43,364 bases of DNA, taken from assembly GCA_910577765.1 (NCBI GenBank), contig CAJTOV010000013.1, positions 1 to 43,364 on the forward strand, in the 5' to 3' direction. A program made the position numbers and the translations under genes. How positions within the stretch are numbered: the stretch's first letter is position 1; the number at the start of each line of letters is the position of its first letter. Under the pieces are notes generated by a model. The model searched no databases. It was not told where the DNA came from and saw nothing but the letters and a program-made list of their open reading frames with translations. Shown piece after piece: positions 23,443 to 31,774 of this stretch. The DNA comes from an uncultured Lachnospiraceae bacterium (GTDB lineage: Bacteria; Bacillota; Clostridia; Lachnospirales; Lachnospiraceae).

Positions 23443-23488
23443 AGTACTGGTTTTGCAGAAGGATGCTGCGGGGCTGGTGCTTTTTTCT
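23443..23488 (+). terminator. tRNA-Lys terminator with a G-U-rich stem
   Basis: agtactggttttgcag (23443-23458) can pair along all 16 positions with ctgcggggctggtgct (23466-23481) if G-U pairs are allowed, followed by a run of T. The reverse-strand RNA would not form this stem, so it is directional. Confidence 0.55.
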
Positions 23489-23506
23489 TGTATTTACTGG
23501 AGACAT

Positions 23507-23535
23507 CTTCCTGACCGGCTATGCCGGACAAGAAG
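23507..23535. repeat. Dispersed palindrome family C, copy 1
   Basis: cttcctgaccggc - tat - gccggacaagaag. The same design (cttcttgtccggc - gca - gccggacaggaag) occurs at 38853-38881. Confidence 0.55.
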
Positions 23536-23601
23536 CATCGGGCCTCCGCCCGATGTGGTATAAAAAACGCAAGAATTATGTGGTGCAAAAAATATTGACA
23601 A

Positions 23602-23814
23602 ATGCCGGATAACATGCGGCTGCTTCTGGAGCCCCTTCACAGCAGGCTGGAACGGATCGACATTCGTCTGGGAAATCCGGAGAACCGCATGGGCAATTTT
23701 GCTTATGAAAACCGGCAGGAGCACAAGGACATCCGCCAGGATATCGGCACCATTGTAACGGTCCTCAATATGAAAGGGATTCTGCCAGGCACACAAATTT
23801 TTACCGGCGTATAA
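23602..23814 (+). CDS. Short coiled-coil-like frame, probably a fragment
   Basis: Seventy residues (or 66 from the second ATG), with LLLEPLHSRLERIDIRLG and ENRQEHKDIRQDIGTIVTVL. It resembles the start of the small Clostridia proteins built of RLDxVExRL heptads, which are usually longer. There is no clear ribosome site or promoter, so it may be a decayed fragment. It lies between the tRNA and the thioredoxin gene, and I cannot assign a function. Confidence 0.3.
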   Translation: MPDNMRLLLEPLHSRLERIDIRLGNPENRMGNFAYENRQEHKDIRQDIGTIVTVLNMKGILPGTQIFTGV

Positions 23815-23900
23815 TCGGCATGAGCGTATCCGGCATGACCGGCCGGAGGGCGTCTGACAATTCCCTCCCGCTATCTGCCTCCTCTTTGCGGTATACGGCA

Positions 23901-23961
23901 AAAAGGGCATATGCCGCCAGATACCGCCCATGGCAGCACCTGGAACATATGCCCCTTTTAT
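23901..23961. terminator. Terminator after the thioredoxin gene
   Basis: aaaagggcatatg (23901-23913) and catatgcccctttt (23946-23959) form the stem; A and T runs flank it on both sides, so it works in both directions. It is 33 bases beyond the thioredoxin stop codon. Confidence 0.65.
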
Positions 23962-23991
23962 CCCATAATAAGCTTCTGTGTGACTGCTTTC

Positions 23992-24309
23992 TCAGACGCT
24001 CTCTACCATCTTCCGCACATCGTCTTTGGACTGGAGGCCTACGGACTTTTTCACGGCCTGGCCGTCCTTGAAGACAATGAGGGTGGGGATGCTCATGACC
24101 TGGTATTTCACTGCAATATCCTCGTTGTCGTCCACATTCAGCTTGCCTACCACGGCTTTGCCTTCCAGCTCCTGGGCTAACTGCTCCACCGCCGGGGCCA
24201 TCATCTTGCAGGGGCCGCACCAGTCGGCGTAGAAGTCCACCAGCACCGGCACTGTGGAGGACAGTACCTCCGACTCAAAGTTCGCGCTTGTAAATGTTCT
24301 CTCCATCAT
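23992..24309 (-). CDS. trxA: Thioredoxin
   Basis: A 105-residue thioredoxin with VLVDFYADWCGPCKMMAP (active site Cys-Gly-Pro-Cys), the buried Asp of VLVDF and the cis-proline loop SIPTLIVF. It reduces protein disulfides in the cytoplasm using electrons from thioredoxin reductase, which is not encoded here. The start ATG overlaps the TGA of the upstream 50-codon gene (ATGA) and is preceded by aaggag, so translation is coupled. Length and motifs are standard. Confidence 0.95.
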   Translation of the reverse strand: MMERTFTSANFESEVLSSTVPVLVDFYADWCGPCKMMAPAVEQLAQELEGKAVVGKLNVDDNEDIAVKYQVMSIPTLIVFKDGQAVKKSVGLQSKDDVRKMVESV

Positions 24310-24458
24310 GTATTCTCCTTATTCTTTTTTTGTCCGCGGTTCAGAATTTTCTCTGTCTCGCGGAAACATTTGTGCCACTTCATGATCTCCTGGTTCCATT
24401 CCGGCTTGTCGCCCAGGGCGAAGGCAAGCTTCTGTTTCATGGAGGATTTCCAGTCCAT
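24306..24458 (-). CDS. Small conserved-looking protein coupled to thioredoxin (50 aa)
   Basis: An ATG 8 bases after ggag opens a 50-residue frame: MDWKSSMKQKLAFALGDKPE, then WNQEIMKWHKCFRETEKILN and RGQKKNKENT. It is basic, Trp-containing and probably helical, with one Cys. Its TGA overlaps the thioredoxin ATG, which strongly suggests it is translated. I do not recognise the family. The context suggests a role linked to thioredoxin or simply co-regulation. Confidence 0.6.
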   Translation of the reverse strand: MDWKSSMKQKLAFALGDKPEWNQEIMKWHKCFRETEKILNRGQKKNKENT

Positions 24459-24554
24459 AGGCCGCTCCAGGGAACTATTTTCCCTATTAGTATATGCAGG
24501 GAATCTGCTGAATATAGGTCCTCCTGTGTGATACCGGCAGAAAATCCCCTGCGG

Positions 24555-25190
24555 TCACCGGCTGGCCACCAGCTTGCAGATGGGGTTGCCTGCTGCCGAG
24601 AACCGCATCTCATATTCGGTCATCACATTGCCCTCTGCCATGGGACTGCAATGCAGGTCCCTGGTAAATGCATCTACCCGCCAGCCTGCCTCCGGAATGG
24701 ATTCCAGGGAATAAGCAAACAGATCCTGGTTGTCGGTCTTGAACTCCACGGTGCCGTCTGGTTTCAGAATCTGGTCGTAGAGCCGCATGAAATCCGGTGA
24801 GGTCAGACGCCGCTTGGCATGGCGGTCCTTGGGCCAGGGATCGGAAAAATTCAGGTAGATCCGGTCAACTTCCCCTGGGGCAAATATCTCCGCCAGGAGC
24901 CTGGCATCCTCACACAGAAAGTAAATGTTGGGCAGCGCCAGCTCTTCCCGCTTCTGCAAAGCCCGCAGCAGTACGCTGGAATAGCGTTCAATGCCGATAT
25001 AGTTTACCTGGGGATTCCTGGCCGCCAGCTCCATAATGAAGCGTCCTTTGCCCATACCCACCTCAATCCGCAGCGGATTCCGGTTGCCGAATAACTGCGC
25101 AAACCTGCCCCGGTACTCCTGGGGCTGCTGGATTACATAGGGGCTTGTGGCAATGGCCTGTTCTGCCCCGCGTATATGACGTAATCTCAT
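24555..25190 (-). CDS. trmB: tRNA (guanine-N7-)-methyltransferase
   Basis: A 211-residue SAM-dependent enzyme that makes m7G46 in the tRNA variable loop. The SAM-binding motif IEVGMGKGRFIMELA is near residue 40, followed by NYIGIERYSSVL and the TrmB signature IYLNFSDPWPKDRHAKRRLT, then FKTDNQDLFAYSL. The start at 25190 follows acggaggt; the longer frame to 25349 is not family-like. It lies upstream of the small gene and trxA on the same strand with a gap of about 96 bases, so they may form one unit. Confidence 0.93.
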   Translation of the reverse strand: MRLRHIRGAEQAIATSPYVIQQPQEYRGRFAQLFGNRNPLRIEVGMGKGRFIMELAARNPQVNYIGIERYSSVLLRALQKREELALPNIYFLCEDARLLAEIFAPGEVDRIYLNFSDPWPKDRHAKRRLTSPDFMRLYDQILKPDGTVEFKTDNQDLFAYSLESIPEAGWRVDAFTRDLHCSPMAEGNVMTEYEMRFSAAGNPICKLVASR

Positions 25191-25428
25191 ATTCTGTTTT
25201 ACCTCCGTAGGTGGCTTTCTGTACGGTACCGCGGGACCTGGAAAGGACCGGTCCTCTGCCCTGCCGCTGTGCCCGTCAGGTCCCATATACCGGACCTGCA
25301 TATCTGCCCCCGGCAGGTCTATTGTACCAGAACTGGCAGGGATTGGCAACAGGCGTTCCGTTCATGTTCACAGAGGATGGGGCTTTGGGGGGAGGGGCAT
25401 GTTCTTTTCGAATTTTTTTAAAAATAAC

Positions 25429-25457
25429 GTGCATATTTTGTATCTTTATAGTATAAT
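25429..25457 (+). promoter_or_regulatory. Possible promoter of the DUF4145/SH3 gene
   Basis: TATAAT at 25452-25457 with a poor -35 (GTGCAT) at 17 bp. A short hairpin gccgca...tgcggc (25500-25527) sits in the leader. The remainder of 25191-25549 shows no gene. Confidence 0.35.
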
Positions 25458-25549
25458 AGTTTCATATATTAGATTTTTCGATACAATATGACTTAAGAAG
25501 CCGCACATTGCATTGCTGTCATGCGGCTGCAATACATGAAGGAGGGCTT

Positions 25550-26404
25550 ATGGCAGATTCGGGAGCCGCCTCCGGCTGGAGCAGAATTCAGGCCGGTGTG
25601 AAGGATACTGAACGGTTAATCGGACATAAAGAATATAATGCTGCCATGATGAAAGCCCGCCAGACCCTGGAATTTATGGTGAACCTGCTGGCAGAGCGGG
25701 CGTGTATTGTGGAGGGCGGTGACTTAAAGGACAACATCGACACCCTCTACAAGAACCGCTGGATCACCAGGGAAACCTGCGAAGCCTACCACAGAATCCG
25801 CATGCTTGGTAACAAGGCTGCCCACGAAGGCGACAACAGCGGCCAGAATGCCGGCCAGTGCTTCCAGCTTCTGGACCAGGAGGCCCGGATTCTCAAAGGG
25901 GATCTGCGCAGCAGCCGTTCTCCCTCCCGGACTGCCAGGTCCCGCAGCAGCTCCGGCTCCCCCAGAAGGGCTCCTGCCCGCCAGGGCCGTGGGAAATCCG
26001 GCGGCAGAAGACCGCCCCGGCCTTCCTTATATGACATTCTGCGGCTGCTGGCCCCGGTACTGTTCATTATCCTTCTGGTACTGATTATCAAGCTGGTAAA
26101 GCCTGCTCCCAGCCCGGAGCCTTCTGTACCTGCAGAAACCACTCCCGCGGCCGAGACCATGGTTCCCGCCACAGAGCCTGAGACAACCGGGGCTCCTGAC
26201 GGAACCGAACCGGTCCAGGTAACCTACCGGACTACCTCCAGGCTTAATGTCCGGCCCCAGCCCAGTACCGACGGCGAGCCCATCGGACAGCTTAACCCCG
26301 GCGCTTCCATCGCCTACATCCGTGCCTACAATGACGAGTGGGCCGTGATCCAGTACGGGGACCGGGAAGCTTATGTGGCAAGCCGGTATCTGACTACAGA
26401 GTAG
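25550..26404 (+). CDS. DUF4145-like domain + membrane segment + bacterial SH3 domain
   Basis: A 284-residue protein with ATG after aggaggg. Residues 8-110 form a DUF4145-like helical domain (EYNAAMMKARQTLEFMVNLL, RWITRETCEAYHRIRMLGNK, AAHEG). Residues 115-165 are a basic Arg/Ser/Pro linker. About 172-190 is one membrane helix (LLAPVLFIILLVLIIKLV). A Thr/Pro/Glu-rich stalk follows, and 225-284 is an SH3b domain (TSRLNVRPQPSTDGEPIG, VIQYGDREAYVASRYL). Topology: DUF4145 inside, SH3 outside, binding peptidoglycan. DUF4145 is often fused to restriction or signalling modules; here a sensor linking wall and cytoplasm is plausible. Function unproven. Confidence 0.8.
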   Translation: MADSGAASGWSRIQAGVKDTERLIGHKEYNAAMMKARQTLEFMVNLLAERACIVEGGDLKDNIDTLYKNRWITRETCEAYHRIRMLGNKAAHEGDNSGQNAGQCFQLLDQEARILKGDLRSSRSPSRTARSRSSSGSPRRAPARQGRGKSGGRRPPRPSLYDILRLLAPVLFIILLVLIIKLVKPAPSPEPSVPAETTPAAETMVPATEPETTGAPDGTEPVQVTYRTTSRLNVRPQPSTDGEPIGQLNPGASIAYIRAYNDEWAVIQYGDREAYVASRYLTTE

Positions 26405-26489
26405 CTGACAGGGCCTTATGGCCTGACTATTATAGTTCTGCCGGAGCCGGATTCCGGTTCCAGGCAGTAATCAGATTCACCTCTCTCTT

Positions 26490-26524
26490 GAGACCGCCGG
26501 AAAGGGATGTCCGGCGGTCTCTTA
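26490..26524. terminator. Bidirectional terminator between the SH3 and PAP2 genes
   Basis: gagaccgccgg and ccggcggtctc (26490-26521) are exact inverse arms around a 10-base loop. Confidence 0.75.
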
Positions 26525-27055
26525 TTGTTCCGCCTCCCGTCTCCCCATGATCCACAAAGCCGCCTTTGCTGCCCCTGCCCCGATCAGACTTCCTGCCAGC
26601 ACATCGCTGGGATAATGGACGCCCAGGTAAAGTCTGGAAAATGCCACCAGCACGGCCAGCACCACCAGCAGTGTGCCATAGGGCCAGGGAAGCCGGGCCC
26701 TGCCTACCATGGCTGCCGCAAAGGAGGCACAGGAATGACCGGACGGAAAGGAAGCATCCCGCTGGGGTCCGATCACCGGAACCAGCCATTCCAGGGCGTC
26801 ATAGGGCCGTACCCGGGCCACCCAGGGCTTTAGCAGCACATTGGTGACCATGGCTCCCAGCACCAGGGCCAGCAGCATGGTAAGGCCTGTCCTTCTGGTC
26901 CGCACACAGACAGCCAGCACCAGGGCCAGAACGATCCAGAACCAGCCGCTGTTGCCCAGGCTGGTCACTGCCTCCCAGAAGGGAGTCATCCACTCCTGGC
27001 GCAGTGCCTGGAGTATCCATAAAATTCCTTTATCAATCTGTACCAGAATATCCAT
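26522..27055 (-). CDS. PAP2-family membrane phosphatase
   Basis: A 177-residue integral membrane protein with four or five helices. It has all three PAP2 motifs: KPWVARVRP, PSGHS and SRLYLGVHYPSD (the last with the catalytic His). Such enzymes dephosphorylate lipid phosphates, most often undecaprenyl pyrophosphate (BacA/PgpB-type roles) or phosphatidylglycerol phosphate. The start MDILVQIDKG at 27055 follows aaagga; upstream codons in the same frame are not membrane-like. It stands alone between a shared terminator and the TRIC-type gene. Confidence 0.9.
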   Translation of the reverse strand: MDILVQIDKGILWILQALRQEWMTPFWEAVTSLGNSGWFWIVLALVLAVCVRTRRTGLTMLLALVLGAMVTNVLLKPWVARVRPYDALEWLVPVIGPQRDASFPSGHSCASFAAAMVGRARLPWPYGTLLVVLAVLVAFSRLYLGVHYPSDVLAGSLIGAGAAKAALWIMGRREAEQ

Positions 27056-27155
27056 GGTATTATCCTTTCTTTCTCCACAGTTGCCGTTCACAAGAAAACA
27101 CCAGTACATGGATGCATGAATCCCAGGGCAGACAGTGCAACCATATACCCGCTGT

Positions 27156-27803
27156 CTACATGGCCCGGGGAAGGTTCCATTTGTATGTTCTTGCCAGAAT
27201 GCGGATAACCACCACCAACAGGGCGCTGGGCACCATGGCGATCCCACTTCCTAGTTTACTCAGCAGGGCCACGTAACATACTGCCCCGGCGATAGAGGCG
27301 CAGGCGTAAACGTGCTTTTTCAGCACTGCCGGCGTCTGGCCTGCCATGATGTCCCGCAGAATGCCGCCTCCCACGCCGGTGATGACTCCCAGAAATACCA
27401 TCAGAAACCGGTATTCGCCAAAGCCTGCTTCCATGGCCGTATCGATTCCCACCACCGTAAAGGCTCCCAGCCCGATGGCATCCAGCAGGTTCATGACCCG
27501 TTCATAATATTCCGATTCCAGGACTTCCATACTGATTCCCTGGTGGAACCGTATGATAAAGAACAGGAACATAACCGCCGCAAATGCCGTCAGCACATAC
27601 ACCGGCTTCACAAACAGGGTAGGCGGATGGATTCCGATCAGCAAATCCCGCAGCATGCCGCCTCCCACGGCCGTGGTGACCCCCAGGACAATAATGCCCA
27701 GCAGGTCCAGCTGCTTCCGCACCGCCACCATGGCCCCGGAGCAGGCAAATGCCGCCGTCCCGGCAATTTCCACAAGAAAAAATATGGTAATCTGGTCTGG
27801 CAT
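27156..27803 (-). CDS. UPF0126/TRIC-family membrane protein (YicG-like)
   Basis: A 215-residue protein with seven membrane helices in two similar halves. Each half has the glycine-rich TRIC motif: FACSGAMVAVRK then TTAVGGGMLRDLL, and AFTVVGIDTAM then TGVGGGILRDIM. Prokaryotic TRIC homologues are trimeric cation (K+) channels; some relatives affect glycine sensitivity. The start at 27803 follows ggaggttttct. It is on the same strand as the PAP2 gene, 100 bases upstream. Confidence 0.88.
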   Translation of the reverse strand: MPDQITIFFLVEIAGTAAFACSGAMVAVRKQLDLLGIIVLGVTTAVGGGMLRDLLIGIHPPTLFVKPVYVLTAFAAVMFLFFIIRFHQGISMEVLESEYYERVMNLLDAIGLGAFTVVGIDTAMEAGFGEYRFLMVFLGVITGVGGGILRDIMAGQTPAVLKKHVYACASIAGAVCYVALLSKLGSGIAMVPSALLVVVIRILARTYKWNLPRAM

Positions 27804-27921
27804 AGAAAACCTCCAATTATCAGTATGTACTCCCTCACGGTGAAACCCGGGCAGAAACAGATGCCAGGCCCGCCTGGAAGACGGTCCGGGTTCCATGTTT
27901 CCTGCCAGGCGGCCGCCCGGT

Positions 27922-27953
27922 GCTTCCTGCCTGTCTCAGGACGGACAGGAAGC
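27922..27953. repeat. Hairpin related to palindrome family C
   Basis: gcttcctg (27922-27929) and caggaagc (27946-27953) with an imperfect inner stem. It resembles the family C arms (cttcctgwccgg). It lies in the 300-base divergent gap 27804-28104. Confidence 0.35.
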
Positions 27954-28013
27954 GCTTCTCCGTGAATAGTAACACAGATAACGCCGGGACGCAATGGCGG
28001 ATATGATTTTACC

Positions 28014-28043
28014 TTGCTTTTCCCCGGAAAAAAGAGCTATAAT
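28014..28043 (+). promoter_or_regulatory. Promoter of the DUF1461 gene
   Basis: TTGCTT (28014-28019), 18-bp spacer, TATAAT (28038-28043). It excludes the in-frame upstream start at 27994. Confidence 0.6.
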
Positions 28044-28104
28044 AAGCAGGTACAGAGAGATCAGAATCACTGCCGCATCTGCGGTCAGAAAGGAACTTAC
28101 ATCT

Positions 28105-28818
28105 ATGAAACGATTGCATGGCATACTGGGGATTCTGGGGGCTGCGGCCCTGATGGTGGTACTGTTTATTACCTCCATTGAGGCGGTGACCTACTGGACT
28201 CCCGGCTATTATGAGAAAGAATATGAGAAATACCAGGTGCTGGACGCGGTCCACATGGAGATGGAGGATCTGCTGGAGGTCACCAGGGAAATGATGGCGT
28301 ACTTAAGAGGCCGCCGGGAGGACCTGCACGTACCTACCATTGTGGACGGGCAGCCCAGGGAGTTCTTCAGTGAGCGGGAGATCGCCCACATGGAGGATGT
28401 CCGGGGACTGTTTCTGGCAGCCATGGAGATCCGCCAGGGGTGCCTGCTGGTGATCGGCATGGTCCTGGCCCTGCTGCTTCTGATGAGGGCGGATTTAAAA
28501 CGGCTTGTGCCCAGGGCAGTGTGTGCCGGGACGCTGCTGTTTTTCGGGGTGCTGGCAGTGCTGGCCGGGATTATTGCCTCGGATTTCTCCAGATATTTCG
28601 TGGTATTTCACCATATCTTTTTTGACAATGATTTGTGGATTCTGGACCCGTCGGTGGACCTGCTGATCAATATTGTGCCGGAGCCGTTCTTTATGGACAC
28701 GGCAGCGCGGATCGGCATCACCTTCGGCGTGTGTGTGGTGGTGGTCTTTGGGATATGTGTGGCAGTGATTCTGGGACAGAAGCGGCGGGATGCCGCCGGG
28801 GCCGGTTCGCGGGGATAG
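28105..28818 (+). CDS. DUF1461 (TIGR01906-type) integral membrane protein
   Basis: A 237-residue protein with four membrane helices: one N-terminal (GILGAAALMVVLFITSIEAV), a large extracytoplasmic loop (residues 30-110) and three more (CLLVIGMVLALLLLM, AGTLLFFGVLAVLAGIIAS, GITFGVCVVVVFGICVAVIL). The order and the FHHIFFDNDLWILDPSVDLL segment before helix 4 are typical of the TIGR01906/DUF1461 family of Firmicutes. Function is unknown. The start has aaagga upstream. The last codons lie in the first copy of a 50-bp tandem duplication. Confidence 0.8.
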   Translation: MKRLHGILGILGAAALMVVLFITSIEAVTYWTPGYYEKEYEKYQVLDAVHMEMEDLLEVTREMMAYLRGRREDLHVPTIVDGQPREFFSEREIAHMEDVRGLFLAAMEIRQGCLLVIGMVLALLLLMRADLKRLVPRAVCAGTLLFFGVLAVLAGIIASDFSRYFVVFHHIFFDNDLWILDPSVDLLINIVPEPFFMDTAARIGITFGVCVVVVFGICVAVILGQKRRDAAGAGSRG

Positions 28819-28900
28819 CGTAAAGCAGTGGGGTGCGGCGCCCCGCAGAGACCGGTTCGCGGGGATAGCGTAAGACAGTTTGGTGTGGCGCCCCGCAGGC
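28802..28900 (+). repeat. 50-bp tandem duplication at the 3' end of the DUF1461 gene
   Basis: ccggttcgcggggatagcg starts copies at 28802 and 28852; both contain gcgggg...ccccgc, able to form a hairpin. The first copy contains the gene's stop codon; the second is noncoding. Confidence 0.75.
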
Positions 28901-28967
28901 TGCCGGATTCTGCGGTGCAGGTGCGGCGTCAGCGGCCATGGTCTCTGGTGCCCGGAAAGGAGTTTTT

Positions 28968-30032
28968 GTGAATATTAGGTATCTGGTTTCTGTCTTCCGG
29001 CGTTCGGGACTTTTTCCTGCTGCCTGGCTTCTTCTGCTGGCCTGCCCCGGAATACTCTGCGGCTGCGGTGCCCGGGACCAGGCATTTCCGGTGCAGGAGT
29101 GTGACCTGAGGGTGTACACCTGCCAGGAGGAATCGGTGTATGCGCCGGTGGTCAAGGAGTTCCGGGAGCGGACCGGCAAACACGTGGCGGTCCATGCCGG
29201 CAGCTACCAGGACCTGGAGCAGGCACTGTCCGGCGGTTCCTTTGCCAGGGACTGGGACCTGGTCTTCGGAGTGGATGCCGGCACCCTGGAGCATTACCGG
29301 GATTTCTGGCAGCCCTGCCCGGGTCTGGACGGGGCATCCCTGGCAGAGGAATTCTGCGGACCGGACGGAAGCTGGACCGGGTTCTCCGTTCTTCCGCCGG
29401 TACTGCTGTACAATACCAAGGTGGTCACCTACCGGGAGCTGCCGGAGCACTGGAGCAGTCTTCTGGAGCCCCGGTGGGCAGGGCGCATCGCTTTCGTGAA
29501 CCCGGCGGTGTCCCATTCCTATGCCACGGCCCTGGTCAGTGCCATGGGTGCCTGGGACCGGCAGGAGGATTTTGTCAGGCGGCTGGCAGCCAGTGTGGAC
29601 GGGCTTGTGTTTGACAGCCCCCAGGAGGTCTATGAGGCAGTGGCTGACGGCAGGGCTTCCATCGGCGTGGCCCTGGAGGAGGATGCCAGACGGCTCTGCC
29701 TCCAGAATATGGACCTGGATTATATCTATCCTTCCGAGGGTTCCTGCCTGGTGCCTGAGGGCTCCGCCCTGGTCAGGGGCTGCGCCCATCCGGATGCGGC
29801 CCGGGAATTTCTGGAATTTACCGTCAGTAAGGATACCCAGCGGATTCTGGTGTCCCATCTGGGACGGCGGTCGGTGCGGACGGATATGCCGGCTCCTGCG
29901 GGGCTTGGGTCTTTACAGACTCTGCCGCTGTATCCCCTGGACTACGCAGAGATTCCGGTACTGCGGGAACAGGCGCTGGCATTGTGGGAGGAATATATTC
30001 CGGGAACGGAGGCGGACAGAGGCCGGAAATGA
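28968..30032 (+). CDS. Lipoprotein binding protein of a three-component sensor (AfuA/FbpA family)
   Basis: A 354-residue extracellular solute-binding protein starting at GTG after aaaggag. The signal peptide ends in a lipobox-like LCGC. The body has the iron/AfuA-type fold: LRVYTCQEESVYAPVVKEF, LLYNTKVVTYRELPEHWSSL, WAGRIAFVNPAVSHSYATAL and C-terminal LGRRSVRTDM. This last motif and several others match the binding protein at 41850-42974 (WGRRPVRSDM), so the two are paralogues. It is followed without gap by a histidine kinase and a response regulator but no permease, as in HptA of the HptARS glucose-6-phosphate sensor. I infer a sensing rather than transport role. Confidence 0.85.
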   Translation: MNIRYLVSVFRRSGLFPAAWLLLLACPGILCGCGARDQAFPVQECDLRVYTCQEESVYAPVVKEFRERTGKHVAVHAGSYQDLEQALSGGSFARDWDLVFGVDAGTLEHYRDFWQPCPGLDGASLAEEFCGPDGSWTGFSVLPPVLLYNTKVVTYRELPEHWSSLLEPRWAGRIAFVNPAVSHSYATALVSAMGAWDRQEDFVRRLAASVDGLVFDSPQEVYEAVADGRASIGVALEEDARRLCLQNMDLDYIYPSEGSCLVPEGSALVRGCAHPDAAREFLEFTVSKDTQRILVSHLGRRSVRTDMPAPAGLGSLQTLPLYPLDYAEIPVLREQALALWEEYIPGTEADRGRK

Positions 30033-31774
30033 CGATGACATTTTACAAAAATATTCCCTTTAAACTGCGGATTTTCCTGGGGTGCCTGACCGTGGCGGCT
30101 ATCCCGCTGCTGTTCACCACCCTTCTGATGGTGCGGCTTTTCGACTCTTCCCTAAGACGCCAGACCCGCCAGGAGGGGTACCGGCAGCTGGAGGAGATCA
30201 GCGGGCGGCTCCGGCAGATGCTGGGAAGCTGCGGCGATACCTGCCGGGCCCTGGATGAGGACGGCTCGGCTTTCCAGAGTCTCATTGACAACAAGACCAT
30301 TGACCTGAAAAAGGATCTGTATCTTTCCCTGTACCAGGCGGTCCAGGAGACTTCCAGCTATGCTTACTTAAGTATGTATGATGCCGGAGGCAAGCTGCGG
30401 TTTACCACAGATTCCTCCGGGGGCCGCCCTGCTGCCCTGCCGCTTCACTGGGGGATTCTCTGCCGGGTCACTCCCAGGAAGGAAATGGTCTGTTCCACGG
30501 CTGACCCGTGGCTTTCCCCGGACCCGGAGGTGGTCCTCCAGGCTGCTTATCCCCTGGAAAATCCCCAGGGGGCCAGAACCGGGTATCTGGTTATGGATTT
30601 TACCCGGGACGGCTTTATCCGGCTTCTTAACGGCTGCATTTCCGACAAGGATACCCTGATTCTTCTGGACCAGCATCAGATGCCTTTCTACTGCTCCAGC
30701 CCGGACCTGACGGAGACGGCGGCCCTGGACCTGGTCCGGGATGTGGGAGGACGGGAGGGGGCCCAGTACCAGTATCTGTGGAATCTGGAGCCTTCCTCGG
30801 GCTATTACATTTTCCTGCGCAAGGGGGCGCAGATCAGCCGGGCTACCCTGCGGACCATGCAGACCGTGTGCATTCTGCTGGCTTTCCTCTGTCTGGGGCT
30901 TTGTCTGCTGGTGGCCGTACTCCTTAGCCGCAGCATTTCCCAGCCGGTCAGTGCCCTGGACCGGGCCATGGCCCGGGTGCGGCAGGGGGATCTGTCGGTA
31001 CGGATTTACACCAACCGGCGGGACGAGCTGGGGCGGCTGGGGGAGAGCTTTAACAGGATGATCCGGGAGCTGAAGGAGAATATCGACATGAAGGTCCAGA
31101 AGCAGAAGGATTTAAATGAAGCTACCTTAAAATTGTACCAGACCCAGCTGAATCCCCATTTTCTCTACAACACCCTGGACACCATCAAGTGGAATGCCCG
31201 GATTCACCAGAACCCGGAGATTCCGGTGCTGGCGGAGAATCTGGCGGTGATCCTGCGGCGGAGTATTTCTTCCCAGCCTTTTATTACCCTTTGCAGGGAG
31301 CTGGAGACCATTGAGAATTATATTGAGATCCAGAAGATCCGGTTTGCGGGCCGGTTCCTTTACGAGACCGAGGTGCCGGACCAGCTTGAGAACTGTCTGG
31401 TGCCCAAGATGATTCTCCAGCCCCTGGTGGAGAATGCCATCCTTCACGGGCTTGCAGGCCGGGAAAACGGCTACATCTGCGTGTATGCCTCCCAGTCCGG
31501 CAGTCTCTTAAAGGTGGCTGTGACCGACGACGGGTGCGGCATGCCCCAGGAGATGGTGGACTGGGTCAACAGCCATTTTCCGGAGAAGCGGGAGGGCCAT
31601 GTGGGGCTTTACAATGTGATCCAGATTCTGAAGCTTCACTATGGGCAGGAGTACGGAATGCAGGCGCAGGTGGTTTTGGGGGAGGGGACTACCATTACCA
31701 TTACGCTGCCCCTGGAGCGGGAGGCTGGAGTGGATTGCCCGGAACCGGGTTCCGGTTCGGATTGGAGCAGATGA
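30029..31774 (+). CDS. LytS/YesM-type sensor histidine kinase
   Basis: A 581-residue membrane kinase. One helix lies near residues 12-33, an extracytoplasmic sensor of about 245 residues follows (Cache-like), a second helix near 280-302, then HAMP (SRSISQPVSALDRAMARVRQ). The His_kinase domain has QTQLNPHFLYNTLDTIKW (phospho-acceptor His377), LQPLVENAILHGL (N box) and VTDDGCGMP (G box). Its ATG overlaps the stop of the binding-protein gene (ATGA), and its own stop overlaps the start of the regulator gene. It should read the ligand state of the binding protein and phosphorylate the regulator. Confidence 0.92.
   Translation: MTMTFYKNIPFKLRIFLGCLTVAAIPLLFTTLLMVRLFDSSLRRQTRQEGYRQLEEISGRLRQMLGSCGDTCRALDEDGSAFQSLIDNKTIDLKKDLYLSLYQAVQETSSYAYLSMYDAGGKLRFTTDSSGGRPAALPLHWGILCRVTPRKEMVCSTADPWLSPDPEVVLQAAYPLENPQGARTGYLVMDFTRDGFIRLLNGCISDKDTLILLDQHQMPFYCSSPDLTETAALDLVRDVGGREGAQYQYLWNLEPSSGYYIFLRKGAQISRATLRTMQTVCILLAFLCLGLCLLVAVLLSRSISQPVSALDRAMARVRQGDLSVRIYTNRRDELGRLGESFNRMIRELKENIDMKVQKQKDLNEATLKLYQTQLNPHFLYNTLDTIKWNARIHQNPEIPVLAENLAVILRRSISSQPFITLCRELETIENYIEIQKIRFAGRFLYETEVPDQLENCLVPKMILQPLVENAILHGLAGRENGYICVYASQSGSLLKVAVTDDGCGMPQEMVDWVNSHFPEKREGHVGLYNVIQILKLHYGQEYGMQAQVVLGEGTTITITLPLEREAGVDCPEPGSGSDWSR

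Noticed and set aside
23376..23615. Minus-strand frame ending RPQGLEPWTNRLR
   Set aside because: This peptide is the well-known false translation of the antisense strand of a tRNA gene.
23365..23814. tRNA-associated integration site
   Set aside because: I found no integrase gene and no clear direct repeat of the tRNA 3' end in the following sequence.
28968..30032. Iron transporter binding protein with missing permease (broken operon)
   Set aside because: The coupled kinase and regulator genes and an intact reading frame indicate a sensor protein rather than an orphaned transporter part.
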